A DNA stretch of 64,000 nt from Segnochrobactrum spirostomi (lineage in GTDB: Bacteria > Pseudomonadota > Alphaproteobacteria > Rhizobiales > Segnochrobactraceae): the NCBI RefSeq assembly GCF_009600605.1, contig NZ_VWNA01000001.1:3582501-3646500 (forward strand), given 5' to 3'. A program made the translations under genes and the position numbers. Every line of letters starts with the position of its first letter. Position 1 is the stretch's first letter. The notes under the pieces were generated by a model. It was not told the DNA's origin, searched no databases, and was given only the letters and a program-made list of their open reading frames with translations. Positions 36,399 to 46,256 of the stretch are shown one piece after another.

Positions 36399-37469
36399 TT
36401 ATTGCGGCAGCTTGTCGTCGATGCCCTTCACGTACCAGTTCATCGACAGGATATCCTTGTCGGGCAGAGCCGCGCCCGCCTTCACCACCTCGGTGCCGTC
36501 CTGCTTGTAGATCGGGCCCTTGAAGGGGTTGAGCGTCTTGTCGTGGATGTCCTTCTCGGTCTTCTCGGCGAGCGCCTTGACGTCATCCGGCATGTTGGTG
36601 AACGGCGCCATGGCGACCATGCCGCTGTCGAATCCGCCCCAGGTGTCGTCGGGCTTCCATGTGCCGGCGATCAGCGCGTTGACGCGGTCGACATAATAGC
36701 CGCCCCACACGTTGACGATGGCGGTGAGCTGGGCCTTCGGTCCGAACTTGATCATGTCGGAATCCTGGCCGAACGAGTGCACGCCGCGCTCCTCGGCGAC
36801 CTGGGTCGCGGCGGGGCTGTCGGTGTGGGTCGCGATGATGTCGGCACCCTGATCGACCAGCGCCTTGGCGGCGTCGGATTCCTTGCCCGGGTCGAACCAG
36901 GTGTTCACCCACACGATCTTGACCTTGAGGTCCGGCCGCACCGACTGGGCGCCGAGCATGAAGGCGTTGATGCCCGAGACGACCTCGGGGATCGGGAACG
37001 AGCCGATATAGCCGACGACGCCGGTCTTCGACATCTTGGCGGCGATCACGCCTTCCACGTAGCGGCCTTCATAGAAGCGGGCGGAATAGATGCCCACGTT
37101 CTTGGCCATCTTGAAGCCGGTGTTGTGCTCGAACTTCACGTCCGGATGGCGCTTCGCCACCTTCAGCGTCGGCTCCATGTAGCCGAACGAGGTGGTGAAG
37201 ATCAGCTTGTTGCCGTCGCGCACCAGGCCCTCGATGACGCGCTCGGCGTCCGGGCCTTCCGGCACGTTCTCGACATAGGTCGCATCGACCTTGCTGCCGA
37301 GCTTGTCCACCAGGTACTTGCGGCCCACCTCGTGCTGGTAGGTCCAGCCGAAGTCGCCGACCGGTCCGAGATAGACGAACCCGACCTTCACCTTGTCTTC
37401 GGCCTGGGCGCCGCTTGCGGCGAACGCCAGCGCGAGCGCCAATGCCGCGCCTTTGATCAGGGACTTCAT
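36399..37469 (-). CDS. BMP-family ABC transporter substrate-binding protein (nucleoside type)
   Basis: 356 residues. The signal peptide is MKSLIKGAALALALAFAASG with cleavage at AQA-ED. The mature start KVKVGFVYLGPVGDFGWTYQ, TSFGYMEPTLKVAKRHPDVK and GYIGSFPIPEVVSGINAFML belong to the BMP/PnrA class, which binds purine nucleosides. I chose the ATG at 37469, preceded at about 11 nt by AAGGAG. The longer frame to 37562 has no start signal. It is followed upstream by two permeases and an ATPase of the matching nucleoside-importer class. Confidence 0.92.
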   Translation of the reverse strand: MKSLIKGAALALALAFAASGAQAEDKVKVGFVYLGPVGDFGWTYQHEVGRKYLVDKLGSKVDATYVENVPEGPDAERVIEGLVRDGNKLIFTTSFGYMEPTLKVAKRHPDVKFEHNTGFKMAKNVGIYSARFYEGRYVEGVIAAKMSKTGVVGYIGSFPIPEVVSGINAFMLGAQSVRPDLKVKIVWVNTWFDPGKESDAAKALVDQGADIIATHTDSPAATQVAEERGVHSFGQDSDMIKFGPKAQLTAIVNVWGGYYVDRVNALIAGTWKPDDTWGGFDSGMVAMAPFTNMPDDVKALAEKTEKDIHDKTLNPFKGPIYKQDGTEVVKAGAALPDKDILSMNWYVKGIDDKLPQ

Positions 37470-37518
37470 CGAACGAGGCTCCTTCCTCTGGAGGGTATGT
37501 CGAAGGATCGCGACCGGA

Positions 37519-38433
37519 TCACCGGTCCGGCACGAAGGGTTGTCCGAGCGCGGCCGGGGCACCGGCGCGCGCGCGGCTGCGCGAGATCAGGACGAGCACC
37601 AGGATCGTCGCGAGATAGGGCAGGGCGGACATGAGCTGCGAGGGGACCGGCAGGCCGAACCCTTGCGCGTGCAGTTGGAGGATGGTCACGGCGCCGAAGA
37701 GATAGGCGCCGATGACCGCCCGCCACGGCATCCACGACGAGAACACGACGAGGGCGAGCGCGATCCAGCCGCGGCCGGCGGTCATGCCCTGCACCCAGAA
37801 CGGCGTGTAGGCGAGCGAGAGATAGGCCCCGGCGAGACCGGCGCAGGCGCCGCCGAACAGGATGGCGAAGAAGCGCACCCTGAGCACCGGGTGGCCGAGG
37901 GCATGGGCCGAGACGTGGCTGTCGCCGACCGCCCGCAGCACCAAGCCTGCCCGCGTCTTGTTGAGGAACCAGGCGATGCCGACGACGAGGGCGAACGAGG
38001 CATAGACGAAGACGTCCTCGCCGAAGAACAGCCGGCCGACGAACGGCAGGTCCGTCAGGCCGGGGATGTGGACCTCCGGCACGGCATTGATCTGCTTGCC
38101 GACGAAATCGCGGCCGATCAGGCCGGACAGGCCGAGCCCGAAGATCGTCAGCGCGAGGCCGGAGGCGACCTGGTTCGCCGCGAAGACGAGCACCATCAGG
38201 GCGAACAGGCAGGACAGCAGGGCCCCGGCCGCGATGCCGGCGACGATGCCGACGGTGGTGCTGCCGCTCAAGGAGGCCGCCGCGAAGCCGCAGGCGGCGC
38301 CCATCACCATCATCCCCTCGACGCCGAGATTGAGGACGCCGGAACGCTCGCAAACGAGCTCTCCGAGCGCCGCGATGAGGAGCGGCGTCGAGGCGGTGAC
38401 GACGGTGAGCAGGATCGCTTCAGTGAACTCCAC
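37519..38433 (-). CDS. ABC transporter permease, BMP/nucleoside class (COG1079 type)
   Basis: 304 residues with about eight to nine membrane helices, starting with GTG ([19 protein letters not shown]). Characteristic segments are [35 protein letters not shown] and [19 protein letters not shown]. It overlaps the companion permease by 14 bp. The pair forms the channel of the nucleoside importer. Confidence 0.92.
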   Translation of the reverse strand: MEFTEAILLTVVTASTPLLIAALGELVCERSGVLNLGVEGMMVMGAACGFAAASLSGSTTVGIVAGIAAGALLSCLFALMVLVFAANQVASGLALTIFGLGLSGLIGRDFVGKQINAVPEVHIPGLTDLPFVGRLFFGEDVFVYASFALVVGIAWFLNKTRAGLVLRAVGDSHVSAHALGHPVLRVRFFAILFGGACAGLAGAYLSLAYTPFWVQGMTAGRGWIALALVVFSSWMPWRAVIGAYLFGAVTILQLHAQGFGLPVPSQLMSALPYLATILVLVLISRSRARAGAPAALGQPFVPDR

Positions 38434-39508
38434 GGACGGCCCTTCCCCCGGTCGAGCGCACGCGGACGCGATAGAGGATCAGCGTGTCGCAGGCGAGCAC
38501 GTAGAACAAGAGGGTGCCCTGCACGACGTTGGTGAGGTCGAGCGGAACACCGAGTGAAATCTGCGCCTGCTCGCCGCCGAGGAACGACAGCCCGAGGGCG
38601 AGGCCGGCGACGAGAATGCCGATCGGATTGAGGCGGCCGAGGAAGGCGACGATGATCGCCGTGAAACCGTAGCCCGGCGAGATGGTCGGCAGAAGCTGGC
38701 CGATGGGCCCGGCGACCTCGAGGAGACCGGCTAGGCCCGCGAGCCCGCCGGAGATCGCGAACGTGAGCAGGATCAAACGTTTGTCGTCGAATCCTGCGAA
38801 CCGGGCGGCGCGCGGTGCTTGTCCGACGAGGCGGATCTCGAAGCCCTTCAGCGTGCGCGACAGCAGGATCGCGGCGGCGATGACGATGACGAGCGTGATG
38901 AGCACGCCCAGGTGCATGCGGCCGCCCGGATCGAGCAGCGGCAGCGTCGCGGCCTCGTCGAAGGTCGCCGTCTGCGGGAAGTTGAACCCCATCGGGTCGC
39001 GCCACGGCCCGCGGACGAGATAATCGATGAGGAGCTGGGCGACATAGACGAGCATCAGGCTCGTCAGGATCTCGTTGGCCTTGAAGACGACCTTGAGGAC
39101 CGCCGGGATCAGCGCGTAGACCGCGCCGCCGAGGATGCCGGCGACGATCATCGCCGGCAGCACCCACCAGCCGCCGTCCGGCCCGAAGGTGAGGGCGACC
39201 CAGCCTCCGGCAATGGCGCCGAGGATATATTGCCCCTCCGCGCCGATGTTCCACGTGTTCGCGAGGAAGCACATGGAAAGGCCGATCGCGATGATGATGA
39301 GCGGTGAGGCTTTGACGGTCAGTTCCTCGAGGCTCCAGACATTGGTGAGCGGGTCGACGAAATAGACCTTGAGCCCTTGCAGCGGCGGGATGCCGACGAG
39401 GGCGAGCAGCACGCCGGCTGTGATCACGGTGAGCGCGACTGCGATGAGCGGCGACAGGAGCGCCATCGCCGAGGAGCGCTGCGGGCGTTTCTCGAGCTCA
39501 AGCAGCAT
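38420..39508 (-). CDS. ABC transporter permease, BMP/nucleoside class (COG4603 type)
   Basis: 362 residues with about eight membrane helices. LANTWNIGAEGQYILGAIAG and FKANEILTSLMLVYVAQLL are hallmarks of this class, and YGFTAIIVAFLGRLNPIGIL follows later. The ATG at 39508 overlaps the ATPase gene by 11 bp; an internal ATG at 39466 is possible. It overlaps the next permease by 14 bp, so all importer genes are tightly coupled. Confidence 0.92.
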   Translation of the reverse strand: MLLELEKRPQRSSAMALLSPLIAVALTVITAGVLLALVGIPPLQGLKVYFVDPLTNVWSLEELTVKASPLIIIAIGLSMCFLANTWNIGAEGQYILGAIAGGWVALTFGPDGGWWVLPAMIVAGILGGAVYALIPAVLKVVFKANEILTSLMLVYVAQLLIDYLVRGPWRDPMGFNFPQTATFDEAATLPLLDPGGRMHLGVLITLVIVIAAAILLSRTLKGFEIRLVGQAPRAARFAGFDDKRLILLTFAISGGLAGLAGLLEVAGPIGQLLPTISPGYGFTAIIVAFLGRLNPIGILVAGLALGLSFLGGEQAQISLGVPLDLTNVVQGTLLFYVLACDTLILYRVRVRSTGGRAVRGVH

Positions 39509-41063
39509 CGACGCTCTCCGTGTCGAGTTCGGGACGGGCGCCGCCCATGAGGAGGCCGATCCGCTCCAGCGTCACCGTTGCGGCGGGCTCGGGATCGGAC
39601 AGGTGCCCGTGGTGGATCACCGCGATGCGATCGGCGATCTCGAGGATCTCGTCGAGGTCCTGGCTGATGACGAGGACCGCGGCGCCGTTTGCGGCGAGAT
39701 CGATGAGGGATTGCCTGATCACCGCCGCCGCACCGGCATCGACGCCCCAGGTCGGCTGGTTGACGACGAGCACGCCGGGTCCGGCGAGGACTTCGCGACC
39801 GACGACGAATTTCTGCAAATTACCGCCCGAGAGGCTGCCGGCCTCCGGATCGGGCGCGCCCTTGCGCACGTCGAATTGCCCGATGACCGCTTCCGACAGC
39901 GCCTTCGCCTTGGAGCGCAGCAGCATGCCGATCCGCACCATCCCCGCGGTGGCGTAGCGCGTGAGCGCGGCGTTGTCGGAGAGGCTGAAGCGCGGCGCGG
40001 CGCCGTGGCCGAGGCGCTCCTCGGGCACGAAGGCCCCGCCGCGTTTGCGCCGGGCGGTGATGCCGAGGCCGCCGACCGGCGCGCCGTCGATCTTGACCGC
40101 CTCCGGCGGCGACAGCCGCTCGCCGGAAATGGCGTCGAACAACTCGCCCTGGCCGTTGCCCGCGACGCCGGCGATCGCGACGATCTCGCCGCCGCGCACG
40201 CTGAGCGACACGTCGTGCAAAGCTGTGCCGAAATGATCGGGCGCCGGCAGCGACAGGGTGGTGATCTCCAGCCGCGCCTTGCCGCCCTGGGCGCTCTCGC
40301 GCGGCACCAGGGTCTTCACGTCGCTGCCGACCATCATGCGGGCGAGGCTCGCGGCGGTTTCCCGGCGCGGATCGCAATGGCCGACCACCTTGCCGTGACG
40401 CAGCACCGTGGCCCGCTCGCAGAGCGCGCGGACCTCTTCGAGGCGGTGGGTGATGTAGAGGATCGAGCGGCCTTCCGCGGCGAGCCGGCGCAACGTGCCG
40501 AACAGGAGGTCGGCCTCCTGCGGCGTCAGCACCGAAGTCGGCTCGTCCATGATGAGAAGCTGCGGGTTCTGCAGGAGCGCGCGGCCGATCTCGATGCGCT
40601 GACGCTCGCCGACGGAGAGATCGCGCACATGGCGATGCGGATCGATCGGCAGGCCGAAATCGCGCGACATCGCCTCGATGTCGGCGACGATCTCGGCCAT
40701 CGACTTGTCCGGCGGCAGGCCGAGCGCGACGTTCTCGGCGACCGTGAGCGCCTCGAACAGCGAGAAATGCTGAAACACCATGCCGATGCCGAGCGCGCGG
40801 GCCTCGGCCGGGCTGCCGATCGTCGTCGGCACGCCGAGCCAGCGGATTTCCCCCTCGTTCGGCTGCAGCGCGCCGTAGAGAATCTTCACGAGGGTCGATT
40901 TGCCGGCGCCGTTCTCGCCGAGCAGGGCGTGGATCTCGCCCTGGCCGATGGTGAGATCGACGCCGTTGTTGGCGACGAGGGCTCCGAATCGTTTGACGAT
41001 GCCCCGGGCTTCAAGCGCCGGCGGGCGCACCACGTCAATCAGTCCCTCGGCGTCCGGCCCCAT
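39498..41063 (-). CDS. ABC transporter ATP-binding protein with two ATPase domains, BMP/nucleoside class
   Basis: 521 residues made of two ABC domains. The first has Walker A GENGAGKSTLVK, signature LSVGERQRIEIGRAL and Walker B LLIMDEPTSVL. The second has a degenerate Walker A (AGVAGNGQGELFDAI), signature LSGGNLQKFVVGREV and a degenerate Walker B (VLVVNQPTWGVD, where Asn-Gln replaces the usual Asp-Glu). Asymmetric sites of this kind are typical of the ribose/nucleoside subclass (COG3845). It leads the operon; the ATG is at 41063. Confidence 0.93.
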   Translation of the reverse strand: MGPDAEGLIDVVRPPALEARGIVKRFGALVANNGVDLTIGQGEIHALLGENGAGKSTLVKILYGALQPNEGEIRWLGVPTTIGSPAEARALGIGMVFQHFSLFEALTVAENVALGLPPDKSMAEIVADIEAMSRDFGLPIDPHRHVRDLSVGERQRIEIGRALLQNPQLLIMDEPTSVLTPQEADLLFGTLRRLAAEGRSILYITHRLEEVRALCERATVLRHGKVVGHCDPRRETAASLARMMVGSDVKTLVPRESAQGGKARLEITTLSLPAPDHFGTALHDVSLSVRGGEIVAIAGVAGNGQGELFDAISGERLSPPEAVKIDGAPVGGLGITARRKRGGAFVPEERLGHGAAPRFSLSDNAALTRYATAGMVRIGMLLRSKAKALSEAVIGQFDVRKGAPDPEAGSLSGGNLQKFVVGREVLAGPGVLVVNQPTWGVDAGAAAVIRQSLIDLAANGAAVLVISQDLDEILEIADRIAVIHHGHLSDPEPAATVTLERIGLLMGGARPELDTESVDAA

Positions 41064-41132
41064 CCGCGTCCTCTCTCAGCTCCCCCGGCGATCCTAACAT
41101 CCTGCGGCCACGCGACAATGTCGCTCGAAGCC

Positions 41133-41187
41133 GAGACGCCGGACCGGAATGCCCTATGCAAGAGGTGGGCCGTTCCGGTCCGCCGTC

Positions 41188-41189
<2 letters not shown>
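41133..41189 (-). terminator. Long-stem hairpin at the end of dppF
   Basis: GAGACGCCGGACCGGAA (41133-41149) pairs with TTCCGGTCCGCCGTCTC (41173-41189) at 16 of 17 positions around a 23-nt loop. It overlaps the last codons of dppF on the minus strand and lies 70 bp before the nucleoside ATPase start. It is positioned to end the dpp transcript, although no U-tract follows. Confidence 0.6.
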
Positions 41190-42224
<1,035 letters not shown>

Positions 42225-42228
<4 letters not shown>

Positions 42229-43232
42229 GCGGGCACTCCTTCCGCCGGCACACCCTCGCGGACGACGTTGACGCCGTCGACGAGCGGCAGGTGGCACCGG
42301 GCATGGCCGAGGGCGGCGCTCGCCGGCGTCGGCTCGACCCTGTGGCAATAATCGATCGCGAAGCGGCAGCGCGGCGCGAACAGGCATCCCTTCGGTCGGT
42401 CGAACGCGCCGGGAACGAGGCCCGGGATCGCCGGGAGGCGGCCTTCCGTCGCCCGCTCGGGCAGGGCTTCCAGCAGGGCCGCGGTGTAAGGATGATGCGG
42501 ATCGCGGAACAGTTCCCGGGTCGTCTGGATCTCGACCTGCTGGCCGGCATATTGCACGGCGACGCGGTGCGCGGTCTCCGCGACGACGCCCATGTCGTGG
42601 GTGATGAGCACGAGCGCCATCCCCGTCTCGCGCTGGATCTTCGTCAGAAGGTCGAGGATCTGCGCCTGGATCGTCACGTCGAGCGCGGTGGTCGGCTCGT
42701 CGGCAATGAGAAGCTTCGGATTTCCCGCGAGTGCCATCGCGATCATCACGCGCTGGCTCATGCCGCCCGAAAGCTGATGCGGGAACGCGGAGAGCCGCCG
42801 CTCCGGATCGGGGATGCCGACGAGGGCGAGCAGTTCCGCCGCCCGCTTGCGCTTGGCCGTGCCGTTGAGCCCGAGATGGGTCTTCAACACCTCGCCGATC
42901 TGGAAGCCCACCGTGAAGCACGGATTGAGGCTCGACATCGGCTCCTGGAAGATCATCGCCATGTCGCGGCCGATGATGCGGCGGCGCTCTCGCGCCGGCA
43001 TCGTCAGGAGATCGCGGCCGTCGAAGGCGAGGCGGTCGGCGGTGATGGTCGCCGTCGTGGGCAGAAGCCCCATCACCGCAAGCATGGCGACCGACTTGCC
43101 GGAGCCGGATTCACCGACGACCGACACGACCTCGTTGAGGCCGATGTCGAGCGAGACGCGATCGACGGCCCGGAATGCGCCGTGGCGCGTCGCGAACGAC
43201 ACGGAGAGGTTGGAGATTTCGAGGAGGGCCAT
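42225..43232 (-). CDS. dppD: Dipeptide/oligopeptide ABC transporter ATP-binding protein DppD
   Basis: 335 residues. Walker A is [13 protein letters not shown]-loop [17 protein letters not shown], signature [15 protein letters not shown], Walker [15 protein letters not shown] and switch His [10 protein letters not shown]. The C-terminus carries the cysteine segment [16 protein letters not shown] of the oligopeptide-transporter class. It starts 4 bp after the dppC stop (43237) and overlaps dppF by 4 bp. Confidence 0.93.
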
Positions 43233-43236
43233 GGCC

Positions 43237-44142
43237 TCAGCTCCTCTTCAGCTTGGGATCGAGGGCGTCGCGCAGGCCGTCCCCCATCAGGTTGATGGCG
43301 ATCACTGTGATGAGAATGGCGAGGCCGGGGAAGGTGACGACCCACCAGGCGCGCAGGATGAATTCCCGCGCCTCGGCGAGCATGGTGCCCCATTCGGGCG
43401 TCGGCGGCTGGGCGCCCATGCCGAGGAAGCCGAGCGCGGCGGCCTCGAGGATGGCGTTCGAGAACGACAGCGTGGCCTGGACGATCAGCGGCGCCACGCA
43501 ATTGGGCAGGATCGTCTTCAGCATGATGCGGATCGGACCGGCGCCGACGGTGCGCACCGCCTGCACATAATCCTTGCCGCGCTCGGTCATCACCGAGCCG
43601 CGGGTGAGCCGCACGAAATGGGGTTGCAGCACGAGCGCGATGGCGATCATCGCGTTGTCGAGGCCGGGACCGAGGATGGCGACCAGCACCAGGGCGAGGA
43701 GCAGGCTCGGAAAGGCGAGGATGACGTCCATCACCCGCATGATGACGATATCGACCCAGCCGCCGAAATAGCCGGCGACGAGCCCGAGCGCGATGCCCGA
43801 GACGAGGGAGAGCACGACGACGACGAGGCCGATGAAGAGCGAATAGCGCGCGCCGAAGATGAGCCGCGAGAGCATGTCGCGGCCGACCGCGTCGGTGCCC
43901 AGCAGATAATCGAGGCTGCCGCCCTGCTGCCAAGCCGGCGGCTGGAGGAGGGCGGCGGTGTTCTGCGCATCCGGCGCGTGGGGCGCGATGAGCGGCGCGA
44001 ACACGGCGACGGCGACGAGGAACAGGAACACGAAGAGACCTGCGACGGCGCCGCGGTTCTCCGCATAGGAGGCCCAGACGTCGCCGAGCGTCTCCCAAAA
44101 GGGATAGCGGCGGGCTGGCGTGGAGGCGGTGGTGTCGGTCAT
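43237..44142 (-). CDS. dppC: Dipeptide ABC transporter permease DppC
   Basis: 301 residues with about six membrane helices. The N-terminal segment WETLGDVWASYAENRGAVAG precedes the first helix. LLGTDAVGRDMLSRLIFGAR and GSVMTERGKDYVQAVRTVGA (the ATPase-contact loop) are diagnostic of DppC. ALGFLGMGAQPPTPEWGTML completes the pattern. In most genomes it follows dppB directly. Here an antiparallel toxin-antitoxin pair lies between, so it may depend on read-through or its own promoter. Confidence 0.93.
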   Translation of the reverse strand: MTDTTASTPARRYPFWETLGDVWASYAENRGAVAGLFVFLFLVAVAVFAPLIAPHAPDAQNTAALLQPPAWQQGGSLDYLLGTDAVGRDMLSRLIFGARYSLFIGLVVVVLSLVSGIALGLVAGYFGGWVDIVIMRVMDVILAFPSLLLALVLVAILGPGLDNAMIAIALVLQPHFVRLTRGSVMTERGKDYVQAVRTVGAGPIRIMLKTILPNCVAPLIVQATLSFSNAILEAAALGFLGMGAQPPTPEWGTMLAEAREFILRAWWVVTFPGLAILITVIAINLMGDGLRDALDPKLKRS

Positions 44143-44164
44143 GCGGCGCTCCGCACGTTGAGCG

Positions 44165-44185
44165 ACGTATCGTATTGTGATACGT
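44165..44185. promoter_or_regulatory. higBA operator palindrome
   Basis: ACGTATC (44165-44171) and GATACGT (44179-44185) are perfect 7-bp inverted repeats with a 7-bp spacer, 29 bp before the toxin start. AT-rich sequence in it fits an overlapping -10 box. Toxin-antitoxin operons are usually autorepressed by antitoxin or complex binding at such a site. It also lies 22 bp upstream of dppC, so the same site could affect dppC. Confidence 0.75.
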
Positions 44186-44213
44186 AGACGCCGTGGGGGA
44201 AGGGAGAGCGGCG

Positions 44214-44500
44214 GTGGCGATCGTCGGCTTTCGCGATGCGCGGGCGGAGGATCTGCTCGCCGGTCGCGACCCGGGCAAGGGATTTCCGGCCGAACTTCTG
44301 CGCGTCACGCGCCGAAAGCTGGTCATGCTCGCGGAAGCACGATCCCTGGACGACCTTCGCAGTCCCCCGCCAATCGGCTGGAGATGTTGAAGGGCGACCG
44401 GGCGGGGCAATGGTCCATTCGGATCAATGCTCAATGGCGCATCTGCTTCCGCTGGGATGCGGCCGGCGCCTTGGACGTCGAGATCGTCGATTATCATTGA
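44214..44500 (+). pseudogene. higB: HigB/RelE-type toxin, frameshifted
   Basis: The N-terminal part reads MAIVGFRDARAEDLLAGRDP, then GKGFPAELLRVTRRKLVML, and the C-terminal part reads NRLEMLKGDRAGQWSIRI, then NAQWRICFRWDAAGALDVEI and VDYH, but in the next frame. Together they give the usual HigB length of 95 residues. One base is missing at the C5 run 44364-44368 (AGTCCCCCGCC). The start is GTG 44214 with GGGAG upstream. HigB is a ribosome-dependent mRNase; Arg and His near the C-terminus are usual active-site residues. As written, the toxin would be inactive, which contrasts with the intact antitoxin. It may instead be a base-calling error. Confidence 0.85.
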
Positions 44501-44512
44501 GGAGCGTGTCCC

Positions 44513-44833
44513 ATGGCGGAGCATCGCAACGACCCGATCGACGATCCGCTTCGCCCCGTTCATCCGGGCGAGGTGCTGCGCGAGGAGTTTCTCGCGCCGC
44601 TCGGGCTGACACCCTACGCGCTCGCTCATCTCGTTCGGGTGCCGCGCACCCGCATCGAGCGCATCGTGCGGGAAGAAAGTCCGGTCACGCCGGATACGGC
44701 GCTGCGTCTGTCGCGCTATTTCGGCACGAGTGCCGAGTTCTGGCTCGGTATCCAGGCGCGCTTCGATCTCGAGAGCGCGCGCGCCGCCATCGGCGAGGAG
44801 TTGATCGCGATTCAGCCACGCGATGCCGCCTGA
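44513..44833 (+). CDS. higA: HigA-type antitoxin, XRE/Cro family
   Basis: 106 residues. DPLRPVHPGEVLREEFLAPLG is the classic opening of chromosomal HigA, followed by the helix-turn-helix TPYALAHLVRVPRTRIERIV and PVTPDTALRLSRYFGTSAEF, then FWLGIQARFDLESAR. It starts 12 bp after the toxin stop, preceded by GAGGAG. Gene order toxin then antitoxin is the usual higBA order. It would neutralise HigB and repress the operon. Confidence 0.92.
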   Translation: MAEHRNDPIDDPLRPVHPGEVLREEFLAPLGLTPYALAHLVRVPRTRIERIVREESPVTPDTALRLSRYFGTSAEFWLGIQARFDLESARAAIGEELIAIQPRDAA

Positions 44834-44880
44834 GAGATCGCAGATCCTCGTCAGAGAGGCCTCTGTCATGTCGTTTCTCC

Positions 44881-45885
44881 TCAATGCCGGATGCGCGGGT
44901 TGACCAGGCCGTAGGCTAGGTCGACCAGGAGATTGACGAGCATGATGATCGCCGCGATCAGGAGGAGGCCGCCCTGCACCGCCGTGTAGTCGCGGCGGAA
45001 CACGGAATCGACCAGCCATTTGCCGACCCCGGGCCAGGAGAAGATGGTCTCCGTCAGGATCGCGCCGGCCATCAGAAGTCCCATCTGGAGACCGATGGTG
45101 GTGACGACCGGGATCAGCGCGTTGCGCAGGGCGTGGAGACCGACCACGCGCAGCGGCGCGAGGCCTTTCGCCCGGGCGGTGCGGACATAATCCTCGCCGA
45201 GGACTTCGAGCATCGCCGAGCGGGTCTGCCGGGCGATCACCGCGAGCGGGATCGTGCCGAGCACGATGGTCGGCAGGATGAGGTGGGAGACCGCCGAGCC
45301 GAACGCGCCCTTCTGCCCGGAGAGCAGGCTGTCGATCAGCATGAAGCCGGTCACCTGCGGGAAGAAATAGAGAAGCGAGATGCGGCCCGACACCGGCGTC
45401 CATTTCAGGATGCCGGAGAACACGATGACGAGGAGCAGGCCCCACCAGAAGATCGGCATCGAATAGCCGACGAGGGCGGTCGACATCACCGCATGGTCGA
45501 ACACCGAGCCGCGGCGCACCGCGGCGATCACGCCCGCCGGAATGCCGATCGCGACCGCGAAGATCATGGCGCAGAGCGAGAGCTCGAGCGTCGCCGGGAA
45601 CAGGCTGCTGAACTCCTGGAGCACCGGCTTCTTGCTCACGAGCGAGCGGCCGAGATCGCCGTGCAGGATGTTCCAGAGATAGACGAGATATTGCTCCCAC
45701 AGCGGCTTGTCCAAGCCGAAGGCCGCCATGAGCTGGGCGTGCCGCTCGGGCGAGACGCCGTGCTCGCCGGCCATGACCAGCACCGGGTCGCCGGGCAGAA
45801 GACGGATGAAGACGAAGGCGATGATCGTGACGCCGATGAAGGTCGGAACGAGCACGGTCAGCCGCTTCAGAAGAAAGCGAAACAT
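44881..45885 (-). CDS. dppB: Dipeptide ABC transporter permease DppB
   Basis: 334 residues with about six membrane helices, starting MFRFLLKRLTVLVPTFIGVT with AGGT before the ATG at 45885. FIRLLPGDPVLVMAG, then RQTRSAMLEVLGEDYVRTAR (coupling loop), and AKGLAPLRVVGLHALRNALI are diagnostic. ETIFSWPGVGKWLVDSVFRR closes the pattern. A longer frame to 46029 is low-complexity and not likely. The gap to dppA holds a strong hairpin. Confidence 0.93.
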   Translation of the reverse strand: MFRFLLKRLTVLVPTFIGVTIIAFVFIRLLPGDPVLVMAGEHGVSPERHAQLMAAFGLDKPLWEQYLVYLWNILHGDLGRSLVSKKPVLQEFSSLFPATLELSLCAMIFAVAIGIPAGVIAAVRRGSVFDHAVMSTALVGYSMPIFWWGLLLVIVFSGILKWTPVSGRISLLYFFPQVTGFMLIDSLLSGQKGAFGSAVSHLILPTIVLGTIPLAVIARQTRSAMLEVLGEDYVRTARAKGLAPLRVVGLHALRNALIPVVTTIGLQMGLLMAGAILTETIFSWPGVGKWLVDSVFRRDYTAVQGGLLLIAAIIMLVNLLVDLAYGLVNPRIRH

Positions 45886-46256
45886 TCGACCTGCCAGAAT
45901 TGGCCGGACGCGCAGGGTCCGGCGGCCGCGCGGGGCCCGGCGCGCACGAACAGCCGTGCACGCCGGGGCGCGAAATGATGGACTCCACCCCTCGAAGGGC
46001 CGGCATGATCTCGGCGCCGCCTCGCGCACGGGATCTCATGGCGCGGCAAACGGAACCGCTCCGACACTCTCGGGCCTGCACCCTTTGCCCAGCGGAAGCG
46101 CATGCGCACTCGCGCGCGCCCACCCAAGGCCCGCGGCGCCCCGCTGTCTCCGGCGAGACCGTCGAGCAGGCCCCAAATCGAGGCGGCCCGCCGCACCGAC
46201 ATGGGTCACATGCGGTGCGGCGGGCCTTCTGCTCCACTTATTAGAGGATGTCCAGC
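45886..46256. other. 371-bp gap between dppB and dppA
   Basis: It holds the hairpin at 46185-46226 and otherwise no supported gene. A minus-strand frame from 46029 runs into dppB, but its extra codons lack family similarity. The sequence is GC-rich with many short palindromes. Because dppA and dppB are normally co-transcribed, the gap probably carries read-through control. Confidence 0.5.
46185..46226 (-). other. 14-bp stem downstream of dppA
   Basis: GGCCCGCCGCACCG (46185-46198) and CGGTGCGGCGGGCC (46213-46226) are perfect arms around a 14-nt loop that contains two CATG tetramers. It starts 31 bp after the dppA stop. Without a U-tract in the minus strand it is more likely an mRNA-stabilising or attenuating stem between the binding protein and permease genes than a full terminator. 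Confidence 0.65.

Noticed and set aside
43073-46237. Minus-strand open frame of over 1000 codons covering the dppB-dppC region
   Set aside because: It runs in a different frame from dppC and dppB; the real permeases are identified by family motifs.
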